Origin: Symbiodinium natans
Taxonomy: Eukaryota; Sar; Dinophyceae; Suessiales; Symbiodiniaceae
NCBI GenBank assembly: GCA_905221605.1
Contig: CAJNDS010001358.1
Location: 697,212-722,211 of the forward strand
Length of the DNA stretch: 25,000 nt
Direction: 5' to 3'
The notes below the pieces were generated by a model. The model ran no database searches. It saw only the letters and a list, made by a program, of their open reading frames with translations, and was not told the origin of the DNA. How positions within the stretch are numbered: the stretch's first letter is position 1; every line of letters starts with the position of its first letter. Positions 1 through 10,600 of the stretch are shown here, one piece after another. The position numbers and the translations under genes are program-made.

Positions 1-43
1 CCCCTGAATCCTGAACCTTGAACCCTAAACCCTAAACCTTAAG
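1..43. repeat. Interstitial telomere-like array, CCCTAAA orientation
   Basis: Degenerate CCCTAAA / CCCTGAA units run from the window edge to the base before the spliced-leader sequence. The TTTAGGG-type repeat is the telomere repeat of plants and of dinoflagellates. The true left end of the array lies outside the window. Confidence 0.85.
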
Positions 44-66
44 GCCGTAGCCATTTTTGGCTCAAG
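44..66 (+). other. Relict dinoflagellate spliced leader (DinoSL) sequence
   Basis: The segment reads CCGTAGCC, then A, five T, then GGCTCAAG. The canonical 22-nt DinoSL has the same sequence with four T, so this is a full-length copy with one extra T. It is followed by GC rather than the GT donor of an SL RNA gene, and I see no SL-RNA intron structure after it. The better reading is a relict leader left when a trans-spliced mRNA was reverse transcribed and integrated, a process known in dinoflagellates. The downstream sequence (ATG TCT GAA TGA) has no useful ORF, so the gene that came with it is not recognisable. An SL RNA gene with a GC donor is the less likely alternative. Confidence 0.85.
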
Positions 67-187
67 GCATGTCTGAATGAGCCCACTGCGATCCTTCACT
101 CTGGTCTAAAACGGGGATGAACTAACATTGTGGCATAACTGTAGCACATGTCTTCCTTCCTATGTGATCAATCATGGAAAGGGGCTT

Positions 188-690
188 GTTCGTTTGCTTC
201 CGGAGGATTTGGGGGGGGGGGGGGGGGCAAGCTTAAGGCTGCAGAGATCTTGGGAGCTTAACCGTTTGCTTCTGGAGGATTGATGGGGGGGGGGGGGGGG
301 GGGGTTGCAGTTTAAAAACTGCTTGCTTTTGGAGGGGTGCGGGGGGGGGGGGGGGGGGCAAGTTTAAGGTTGCAGAGATCTTGGAGGCGTACTCGTTTGC
401 TTCTGGAGGATTGGTGGAGGGGGAAGGGTTGAAGTTTCAGGCTGTTGCGAGCTTGGGGGCTAAACTATTGCTTCTGGAGGGGGGAGGGGGGGGTGCAAGT
501 TTGAGGCTGCAGAGATCTTGGGGGCTTAATCGTTTGCTTCTGGAGGATTGGTGGGGAGGGGTAAGGCTGTTTGCTTCTGGAGGGCTGGGGGGGGGGGGGG
601 GAGGGTGCAAGTTTAAGGCTGCAGAGATCTTGGGGGCTGTAGGCTTAACTGGTTGTTTTTGGAGGGCTTGGGGATTTGCGGGGGGGCTTG
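188..690. repeat. Diverged minisatellite with long G homopolymers
   Basis: A unit of roughly 70-110 bp recurs about seven times. Its parts are GTTTGCTTCTGGAGGATT, a G run, then GCAAGTTTAAGGCTGCAGAG and ATCTTGGGGGCTTAA. Pure G runs include 17 at 211-227, 20 at 285-304 and 18 at 341-358. Open frames here on both strands (for example 381-773 +, 437-943 -) encode Gly-rich or Pro-rich low-complexity peptides and are not credible genes. Confidence 0.8.
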
Positions 691-735
691 TGGGGCTTAG
701 GGGTAAGAGAGGTTTAAGGATCGTATTGGGGGGGA

Positions 736-985
736 CATTGATGGAGAATAGAATAGAAAGAGGAAAGAAATGATGTGATAGAAGAGAAAAATAGGGAGAT
801 AAATACAAGAGAATAGAAAAAAGAAAAGAAATAAGATAGAAAGATGTAAGAGAGCTGGATCGTGGAAGAGAGAGAGGAATTCTCGTCATTTTCAAATGAC
901 CTTTCATAGAGAAATGAGGGAAGACACAAACGAAAATCCACAAGAACGAAGAAAGAAGAGAGAAGAGAGAGGAAATAAACGCGCA
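736..985. repeat. Purine-rich low-complexity tract
   Basis: The plus strand is almost entirely A and G (AATAGAATAGAAAGAGGAAAG and similar) for about 250 bp directly after the G-run minisatellite. No coding signal is visible. Confidence 0.7.
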
Positions 986-3900
986 GAATATGTGCGGAGA
1001 GGGTTGTGGGGGATTCGTCGTTTTTGATTTAGCTGGCTATTCGTGCGATTGAACATCTTTTGTAGCACCTGGCCCCAGCAAAGCACCAGCTCCCGCGGCA
1101 TGGGCACTGATCTCCGTCGGGGCACGGCTAGACGTGGAGGATGCCGATGGGCAGACGGCCTTGGTGCTGGGAGACTCTTCTGCACCGGCTTGGCTTTCTG
1201 TTATTATGCATATTTTTTTTTTGTCCTAAATTTCTATATGTCCTATATGTCCTATCTGTATACTCTTGCCGCCTTGCAAGGACTCTTTCGCCGGCGCATG
1301 TATCCCGAGAGCGAGGCAGTGGCGAGGCCGGCCGTGGACCTTTGCAGCGCGCGGGTCTCGGTTCGTACAGGTGCTCTGCCTGTGTAAACATACATATGAA
1401 TACGCACGGATTCTATTTGTGAGGCCATGGGCCCGAAGGCAGCAAACCGGGCCAAGAAGGGCACCTGGCCTCAAGCGTGTTTTCTGAAGTTGCGTTGGAA
1501 AGCGTGATTTTCGTGGGTGAGTGCGCGCGGATTAGATTTGCGTGGCCCCCGGACTCCTGCCATCGAGGTCATAGAAGCCATGTAAATAGCTTTTAAACAT
1601 GCGAAATCTGGGAAACCAAGCAAACCATAGAAGTTGTTCCAACACAGACCCCCGCACACACCAGAAACTTTCTTGTGTGCTGGCATGTGATGTGCAGGCG
1701 CTCGAGATTCGCGATCGTTGAATCGGGCTGACTCTGCCTCACAAACATGTCCGGCCGCTGGGGTTTATGCCAGAGATTGTGGGGGCTTAAGAAATGTTTC
1801 GCTTCCGTTTTTTCTGCCGGCGAGTCGTACGCTTCATGGGGGTTAAGGGGTTACTTAAGGGTTAGGGGTTAGGGGGTTTACACCCAGAAGAGAGATAGCT
1901 GTAGACCACCGAGTCTGCAAAATCACAGCTGAGAACGAGTTTAACTGTCGCGTGGCAGCTATTCTGCTGCCGGCCATGTTCAGCTTGAAGTGTTGGCCAG
2001 GGTACGCGCAGAGCCGACTGGTTCACATGGATATGCCTAGCAACTGCGACTTTGTGTTGGGTTCACGTCCAGGTGTCATGACTGAGAGCTCATGAGAGCG
2101 AAAATTGCGAGCCACTAATTGTCTTTTCTGCGCGGCCTCCACTCCCACTCATCTCCCGCCCCAGCCCAAAGCAAAGCCACCGAGAAGTCGTTAGTGTTGG
2201 GAGCCCAGTTCCAACTGTCAAATCCAGGGCAATCTCGTAAAACCACACCCGGAAGCGCTTTTGGGATGATGTCCTCGGAACACTCTCGCAACTTCGCGCC
2301 GCCCTCAGAAGTCATCTGGAGGTGGGCCCTCCTCGCCTGCTCCAGGCAGCGCGGCAGGCCGCCCTGCGGGCGGAGGCGGCACGTGTTTTGTTGCAAAAGG
2401 GATCCTCTTTCCGCTTTTCTGGTGACTTTTGGGGACCTCGGTCTTGGGTTGGCCCGCACTCGTCACCCTGCCAGAATCCAGTTCTCCCCTACATATGGCC
2501 CCCTCTCCCCCCACCCCCCTCTCCCCCGCCCACCCTCTCCCAGGCCTTGCAGGTGACGCAACGCGCCAGCGCAACTGGTCAGCAGTATCCGATTCTGGGG
2601 CGGGCGGACGCGGGTGACAATCACTTCCAGCCTGTTAACAGGACCCTAGAGATCCCCAGACTGTAAAGAGAATTTTCCCGAGGTCACCAGAACGAGGCTG
2701 TTTCAGGCAGCCGTGCGGGCAAGCTTGAGATCTTGAAGCCGCCTCGGCGGCATATTTGCAGGCCACATGAGTTAAAAAGACGATTCCGAAGGCGGCTTTG
2801 TTTTCGACTCTGGTGTATGCAGTTTCCAACTCAGGCCCCGGTATCCGAATCGGCCGTCTTGGTTTCCGATGCAGCCGCTTTTGTTTCCAGCGTCCGATTT
2901 GGCATTCTCATCAGCCATGTATTTCGCTTGGGACAGGCTGGATGAGGCCTGCGCTGTACTTTGAATTTTAGAGTGTTGGTGCTGAAGTGGCTCAAAGTTG
3001 GGAGTTCTTTGATTGGGAGCTCCTTGATTGGGCAGAGGCCATCTTTTGAGTAAGGCGCGCACGCTGCAGCTTCCAAAAGTCCAGGAATCTACCCAGATGG
3101 GCGTCCTGAACGGCAGGCAGGTCCACGCAATGACACCAACAGCGCTAACGACAACGAAAGCACAGCAACAACGACGGATGTAAAACGTCGATGTGGGGGT
3201 TGTTTACGACCGTGTTATTCTGACCTTGCCCAACACACTGGTATTTACAGCTCGTTGCCTCTTTATACAACATGGCGCAAATGCTTTGGACGTTTCTGGC
3301 GCGAGACGCGCTGTCGCAAGCCTTTGGCAAGTTTGAACAAGTCGCCCTCTCGCAAAACGGAAGTGTTGCAAAACGCCAGGTTTTCACAAAAGACACAATT
3401 CGAGCACCCCTTACACAGAATCAGACTAAAAGGCGGACAGCTCCGTTTCTACCAGGGTCAAAGCACCCTGTTCTTCTGGGGATTCTGTGAGCCCACACGA
3501 CCAGAGCCAGCATGACGAAGAAGATTTCGTGGAATTTTGACCTTCAGTCTTTGCGAAATTGTAAACATCTTCCCGATGCCGGCAGCCACGCTGCGCCGCG
3601 TCGCCTGCGGTTCGCGTCTGCGGATCATGGTCGTCGTCACTAGTGCGGCGGTCATCACGGGCCGAATCATGCGTTATGTATGGTACCAGTACCATCACTA
3701 CCCGTGAACCTCCAAGTACCCTTCAAGAATGGGGGTTTGGACCATGCCCCACACCTCTCACCCTAAGCCGTTCCAATAAGATTCGACGCGCTCGGCTCTG
3801 AGTTTGAGGGGCTTGGGATTGTATGTGGTGAATTAGAGGGTGCAGGTCCGAAAAGGACAGCAGGTCTGATGCCCAGCGCAAGCAGATAAACTGCCCCAGT

Positions 3901-4155
3901 TCAGTTCAAGAGATGAGATGTTCCAAAGAAGCCACCGTGTCGGCCGCTTTGACTCCGCATTAAACTGTGACAAACCACACAAAAAACGTTTTTCGGTGTG
4001 ATCGAAAAATTGCAGGGGAAAGTTCCGGAAATGCTGCAACCGCCGAGGATTCTGGACCAGCCCACCCTCCCCGCGGAAAAAAAAGAAAACGCGTGAACAA
4101 CAATGTTTGTTTACTCCAACATTCTGAGCTCCAGGCCAAGCAGCAAAAACGCTGT
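986..4155. other. Stretch without a recognisable gene
   Basis: Only short overlapping ORFs on both strands occur here (for example 2119-2556 +, 2115-2459 -, 3255-3515 +, 3272-3490 +), and none shows a family motif. Visible small items are a short 11-bp repeat TATATGTCCTA near 1235-1255, a G-rich telomere-like scrap at 1848-1880, C-rich pyrimidine runs at 2500-2540 and a small palindrome GCCGCCTCGGCGGC at 2738-2751. Intron-split or decayed exons cannot be excluded by eye. Confidence 0.6.
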
Positions 4156-4160
4156 GAATA
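4156..4160. repeat. Target-site duplication, left copy (GAATA)
   Basis: GAATA directly precedes the left LTR and is repeated directly after the right LTR at 15015-15019. Five bases is the normal duplication size for copia-type elements. The next base is C on both sides, so a 6-bp duplication (GAATAC) is also compatible. Confidence 0.93.
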
Positions 4161-4613
4161 CCTTGGTCCTCGTGAGGACCAGGGGCGGAGGGCGCAGGAG
4201 CGGCCATCGAAAAGAGGGATCTAAGGGAAACCAGGACTACACCCAGAAAGCCCCAGATTCAACCAAACCCTCAAGACGGAAAAAACCCTGGACGGGGACC
4301 ACCGGGCTAGGGGGGGTCCGGAAGAGGCTAGACCAGCCTAAGCTAGAGGAACCACCCGGGAAACACCCCCCAAAACCCTCACACCCCAATCCAGGCACGC
4401 ACTTTTTCATGCTTGAGCCTTGAGCCAAAATCCAGTCGCAATGCTTACATATGCGGAGCTCTGCTCTCGCCTGTGCCGAAGCAATGCTTACATATGCTGA
4501 ACGTCCTGCACACCTGTGCTGTAGCAATGCTTACATATGCAGAACATCCTGCACACAAAGGCATGGTGCCCTTCTCCACTTCAGCCTTCTCAGAGGCTTC
4601 CCTTATCCCAACA
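4161..4613 (-). repeat. 3' LTR of the copia-type element
   Basis: This copy matches 14562-15014 at a constant offset of 10,401 with a single difference (A at 4257, C at 14658). In element sense it starts TGTTGGGATAAGGG and ends GAGGACCAAGG, so the termini are TG...GG rather than TG...CA. It contains the same ATG as the 5' LTR (codon at 4205-4207); reading out of the element from there gives a 124-codon chimeric frame into the left flank (to 3833), which is probably only a by-product. Confidence 0.96.
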
Positions 4614-4622
4614 CTCCTCCTT
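4614..4622 (-). other. Polypurine tract (second-strand primer)
   Basis: In element sense the nine bases AAGGAGGAG lie directly before the TGTTGG start of the 3' LTR and 20 bases after the ORF stop codon. Position and composition match the polypurine tract that primes plus-strand DNA synthesis in LTR retrotransposons. Confidence 0.88.
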
Positions 4623-4642
4623 GGGCTGTTCTCAGCACAGAT

Positions 4643-7600
4643 TCAGCCCACCAGCTCATACAGAGATTTTCGACCGTCGCAGTAGGCACACATGCCCTTT
4701 GCATCGATGTTCGTGTAGGCGCTCTTCAGGCCTTGACAATCTCCGTAAAGGTGGACGTGATCTCCCCGCTGAGATGCAAAGAAGGGGCCCCGAAACTTCA
4801 CATAAGCTTCACGAGGGGTCTGAGTGTTGGCATCTCGTGTCCTTCGCCGGGTCTGACGTACAGGAGGTGGCGGTTCTTCCCAAGAAGAGGCCGACCTATC
4901 CAGCGAGGGAACCGGACCGCGCCCTTCTGGAGCGGATGCAGGGCTGTGCCTTGGAGCTAGCTCAGGTGTCATAGGGCCATTCTGTCCCAAACCATACGAA
5001 CCCAGCTCCTGCTGCACAGCCTGTTGCAGTCGCCGTAGCCGCCGAGCATTCCTTGCCTCCGAGACTGAACAATCCCTCTTCAGAGCGTACCACTCGAACA
5101 GCCACTTGATCGCCTCCCATGCACCAATCGCAGCCACCAAGCTGACAAAAACCAGCGCATAAAACTCCCAAGCAACACTGATTTGTATCCCTCCAACATC
5201 CTCAGCAGGAACATTCGAACTTCGCTTTGTCGAGGCTCCACGAGTACCCTGAACCAACCAACCCAAAAGCAACACCAATCTAGCTATCACCCCAACCACC
5301 CCCGGTGTTGTAGTGTGTGCCGTTGCTGCAGTGCTGCCTGTTGCTGGTCCCGGCTGCTGCTCTCTTGGCGAAGTTGTTCCCAATCCCCACATACGGCAAA
5401 GCTCCAGGAGTCTTGGCTTCGAGAAGGCCTTTGTACCTAAGTCTCCTAATTGAGAAACACCAGGGATATGTCGAAGGGTAATCTCCTTGAGACGCACCGC
5501 CTCACGAAGATGAAAGGCACGAACTCGTAGGTGACGAGTTTTCCAAGTTCCAGCTGCCTCGGAACACAGTCCTACAGCAGCCTGATTGTCGACGTAAAGT
5601 CCCAGGCGAGGAGGGTCCGGCCTGATTTCGGAGGTAAAAGATGAGAGTCCATAGACCATCTGGATGGCATTGACAGCCTCTATGAGCTCTGCCTCGGCAA
5701 CAGACAGAGAAACCAGTGGTTGTCTCCCACATCGCCAAGATATGGGGCACCCCAGATAGCAAGCCAGCGAGCAACCGATGCTCCGCCCCCCTTGGGGGGC
5801 GAAGCTGGCATCACTGTAACCCTCCACATCATGGTTGTGGGTTGTCGGCTCGTAGAACAAGAACCAATCGGCCGTCGCCTTCAAGTAGCCCAAGGTTCTC
5901 ATGCCGATGCGCTCCACAGTCTCAGGGTCCCTCACGCACAGACTGCTCATGGTGGCAACTGTGTGTATCAAGTCTGGCCGGCCCTTTGTTGAAAGCCAGA
6001 GAAGTTCGCCAGTGATTTTCTGAGCACGCCTCAAGGTCTGCTCGTCGTACTGCTTCTCATCAAAGTTCACCTCCCCCAGCAGCCATGACTGAGGACATGG
6101 CGTCCCGTGACCATGCCCCTGAACATCATAGTGTCGAAGTACCTCAGATATGTAGCCAGTCTGCCCGATCTTGAAGCCGTTGAGCGTCTCGTAGATCTCT
6201 AGCCCCAGGAAACGAACTGGCTGTTCCATGGATGCCCATGTCAAATCCGAGGCCTTCCATTCTTGTGTGATCCACCCATGAGTAGCCGCAACGACCTCCT
6301 CCTCACCCAGATACAAGATGTCGTCAACATAAACGTTGACGAATGCCCGAACTTCTTCCTGCATCGTTCCATCTGGGCCAGGCGTCATGACCACCACACT
6401 CCAAACATTCTCATCCGCCCTGTGCTGTCTGAGGAAGGCATCCAGCTCTCCCACCTTGAATCGAGCTCGCCTCAGTCTGTTGTCCCGGAAGGTACTCCAC
6501 AGCTTCGGAGAGCGCCTAAAGCCATAAAGAGCTCGGTCCACCCGAAATAAGCACTTCGCAAACGGTATTTCCGCCGCCTGGAACACCTTGGGAGGGTAAA
6601 GGCAATGCACCACCTCGCCATCGTCCATCGGGGCCAAGATGAAGGCATTCCTGATGTCTGTTCCTGCTGCCTTCCAAGGACGTGATCCACCTCGTTTGTG
6701 TGCGGCATGAACAATCATCGCCCTCAAGGACTCCCCTTGACATCCCCCTGCATAGCTGTCTTCCTTCTGACTCCTTCCCTCGAAGTTGCCACATATGACA
6801 AGACGAGCCTTTCTTTTGAAGAATGAAGGCGACCCCTTCACCAACTCTCTTCCAGGATCATCAAGCAGCTCAGGATTGTCTGGAGGTTTTGCCGTGAAGA
6901 CTCCTTTAGCCGGAAGTATAGATAACACTCCCGCCCTCTCAAGACGACGATGCTCCTCCTCCGTGAGGGGAACCAAGGCTCCCGCATCCAGCAGAGCCTT
7001 CATCTCCTTTCCAATGGCCTCCTTCCACCGCGGAAGGAATTGCTTCACCTCGTCAAGCTGTACAGTGTATACGACCTGAAGAGGACCTTCAAGGTTCTCC
7101 AAGACAGGCTCGACACCATGTTTCCCGTCATCATCCTCCACAAAGCGACATAGCCGGAACCAATCCCCAACCGAGTAGGTCTTGTAAACCTTCTGCGACT
7201 CCCTTTGCTCCAAAGCCCTTTCAGCTTCCAACGTCGCCTGGTTCACACCCTCAAACAGTTCTTGATAGTCCTCCGGCACACATCGTCGTAAGTTGTGTTC
7301 CTCATCTAGCACACAGCGAGACCAATAGCGGCCATCCATCTCACCCTCTTGGTCCTCCACCAACCACTGGGACTCATCCATATCGTCACCAGCGTCTTCA
7401 CCTCCAGCGGACTCCATCCAACCTTCAGTGGTTTCATTATCCGGAACAGCGTCAGTAGTTGTCGACACTGGTTCCACCAATCTGCTCATGCAAAAGACGT
7501 TGCCATCCTCGCCACCCTCGTCGGCCCTAAAGACTCGCACCACAGGCGGTGTTTTTCCAACCACGCGTCGTTCAGGATGCCAGTCATCACCTTCATCTTC

Positions 7601-10600
7601 GTACGGAGGTAGTTCGGGTAGGCGACGGACATTTGTTGTGTACCAAACATTGCCCTGCACGGTGCGAACAACATGACCATGGGAGACTGTCTCAACAGGC
7701 CCCAAATAAGACCCCTGGATCCACTTGTCCTCGAAGTCAGTGCCCCCTTGGCCATACCTCTTCCTCTTGATGAACACCTGTGATCCGAAAGGAGCGACGC
7801 TAGGATTGCCCCTTCCAAAGGCCTGAGCAGCGTGTTGTTGGCAAATCGTTGATGCCGCCCTTGACCACCACGATCTCACTACGGCATCTCCAAGCTTGCT
7901 GTAGGCTTTGGCCTGTCCAAGCAAAGTTCGCACCCGGCCCTTGATGAAACCAACAGCCCGCTCCGCCGCCCCATTTTGTGACGGATCATCGCCTTGAGTC
8001 TTCGTGACTATGATGTCCCTCGCCGCTGCCCACATGTCCATACCCTCGTTCATGAACTCCCTTGCTCGGTCGCAATGTACTCGTAAGACTGGCAGGCCCC
8101 GTTGTCTTAGAGACAGGTACATCTCCTGCAAGGCCTTGAGTGTTTCCGCCTTCTTCCTGGTCTTCAAGGGTCGACAAAGATAGGCAGACTCGAACTCGAA
8201 GGGCTCAGACATACGCTCCAGGGCCTTGATCTCCTCCTGTTTCGGATCATCTTCCTCACGAATAGCAGCAGGATCAGGGCCAAGCTCCTCCGAGACCCCT
8301 ACAGGCGCACCTTCAGTAGCAGGAACCTCTGATACGACATCCTCGCCCTCCATCCCAGGCAACCAATCACCCTCGTCATCCGGTTTGTCCACGTCCCCAG
8401 GCTGCACACCAGACTGCTCAGGGTCCCCTGTTTCTGGGATCTTAGGAAAGCGGAAACACCCGACTAGCAGGTAGCGCGCTCCATCAGTGCCCGTCGCCCT
8501 AAACGGACCAGCAGTGTCAATGCTCAGGACATACGCTGAAGGATGAGCGACTCTCCTATGTGGCTTGCCCGTCGCCCTTTGGATGCACTCCCGGCAATCC
8601 TTCCTGTATGGCAAATGGTCCCGTCTCAGGTGAATGCGCCATTCCTCCAAGCTGAATTTAGCGAGCTTCCCTTCACCTTCTTCACCATCTCGCCTTCCCA
8701 GCCTTCGAACCATACTGGTCAAAGCATGTTCTCGCGTAGCAAAACCGGGCCAAGCACATAGAGCATCACAGACAGAACTTATCATCCCCGTTGGCCATCG
8801 ACTTGTTCTTGTACCGGCCTTCAGACCATGACCATCCTCACCCTCCAAAGACCAGAGATTGAGGTTCGTACCCAAAGTCGTAGGTCCCAAGTTTTCCAAA
8901 TCACACTTGACCTCATCCATGGTGTACATCCTCGCAAAGGTTTTCCACATGGTCGTTCCAAACAGGTCGTAGCATGGCACCCGTCCATTGGCCTCCTCCT
9001 CATCCTCACTTTCCAGCTCCTCCTGAGCCTCACGAACCTGGTCCCTTCCATGTAGCGCTGGGCCCTCATCCCATTCCAAGGTTGAGCGTATCGGAAAACC
9101 CAAGCATCGAAGTTTCCCGACCTTTTCATCCGGCAACTTGTCGAGGCCGAGAGGTGTGTAGGCCGCCACGAGAAGCTCCTTCTGAGTTTGATCCTTCCCC
9201 ACATACGCATGGTGTTGTTTTGGATTGAACCTCGTCATCCTTCCAGAGATCTCAACCAAACAGCCCTTTAATTGTTCAAAGCCAGAGAATGGACAGGACC
9301 TTTCGACACATCTCCCTCCACCACCAAATTTCTGTCCATCCAGGTCCCCTTCAAGCCACAGACCGGAGGAAACCTCGCGGCCAGGATCATCATCGCCCAA
9401 CCCATTCTGTCCATCCAGGTCCCCTTCAAGCCACAGACCGGAGGAAACCTCGCGGCCAGGATCATCATCGCCCAACCCAATCAAGTAGTTGTTACTATCA
9501 CGAGCGTTCCGGACATCTCGATGTCGAGGCACTTCATTCGTCTCCATGACCAACAAAGCCGACCAAGAGCAATCCTCATGCAGCTGCGTTTCCACATTCC
9601 ACCGCATAAACATGTTCAGGTACTTCGTCAACCACGGTCTCTGGAGTGCCTCTGTAGTAACCCCCCGATTGCCGCCATGAGCATATGCGCCAAGCACCAC
9701 AGATCCTTCTTGTTCGCCTCGGGATGAGGCTCGCAAGTTCTTCTTGAAGTTCATCTCTTCCAACAACATGCGGCACTCACGATGCGAAAACTTGCCCAGG
9801 TCGAACCATTCCTTAGCCAGCCTCTCTTGCTCCTCAAGGTCACTCTCCTTGTTGTCGCCTTGCTCTAGTCCAGGAACCTTCCTCGATTCAACTCTCGGAT
9901 GTTCCAGCAACCAACCAACTCCAGGACCCGGGGTTTCTAAAGATCCCTCTCTCCAAAGGATCCTCCTACCCTCAGAAGCTACTGACCAAAGGATCATCGC
10001 CCTGGCAACCAGCTGAACTTCCCGAACATGTTGCGAGGACAGCATCGTCTCATTTCCTGTAAAGGGAAAGGTTCTTCGAGGCGGTCCCCCAAATAGAGCC
10101 TTAATTTTGCCCCGAGCAGCTCCCCACAAAAGCAGCTTGAAGATGCCATCCTTCTTTAACATGTCGAAGTGACTGCTAAGGTTCAGGTCCACCTCCACCA
10201 GAACATCATCACGGTGCAGACTGGCCTTCCATTCGCTTGAAGAAGCCAGCCCCTTCTTCCTTTTGTCTCCCGAGAAGAGATGCACCAGCCAGTTGTTGCT
10301 AAGGAACATACTCCTTCGTTTCCTTCTACTCCACGGCATGCCCTTCAAGAGCCTCCAGCCCTCTTTGTTCGTCACCGGGAACTCCTCAGGGATGGTCGCG
10401 AAAGCCTCCGGGGTCACCCCCTGCAAATAGGGCACCTTCTGGATGAAGCCACAGAAACTCGTTCGAGCCCCAGTTTCCACCAGATCCATGAGGTGCTGTT
10501 CCCAACCGCGATCTCCACAGCCCGAGAGCTCAATCTCCTTGAGCTGCCTCTCCATATCCTCCAAGGTCTTCGTGAACTCGCCAACCCGTTTTTCCTCCAA

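Noticed and set aside
44-66. Active SL RNA gene
   Set aside because: It has a GC instead of a GT donor, an extra T and no recognisable SL-RNA intron structure after it; a relict leader is more likely.
381-943. Frames of 130 and 168 codons in the G-run region
   Set aside because: The peptides are Gly-rich or Pro/Ser-rich low complexity caused by the minisatellite and purine tract; no family features.
3833-4207. 124-codon frame that starts with the same peptide as the polyprotein
   Set aside because: It begins at the ATG of the 3' LTR and runs into flanking DNA; a consequence of the insertion, not a gene.
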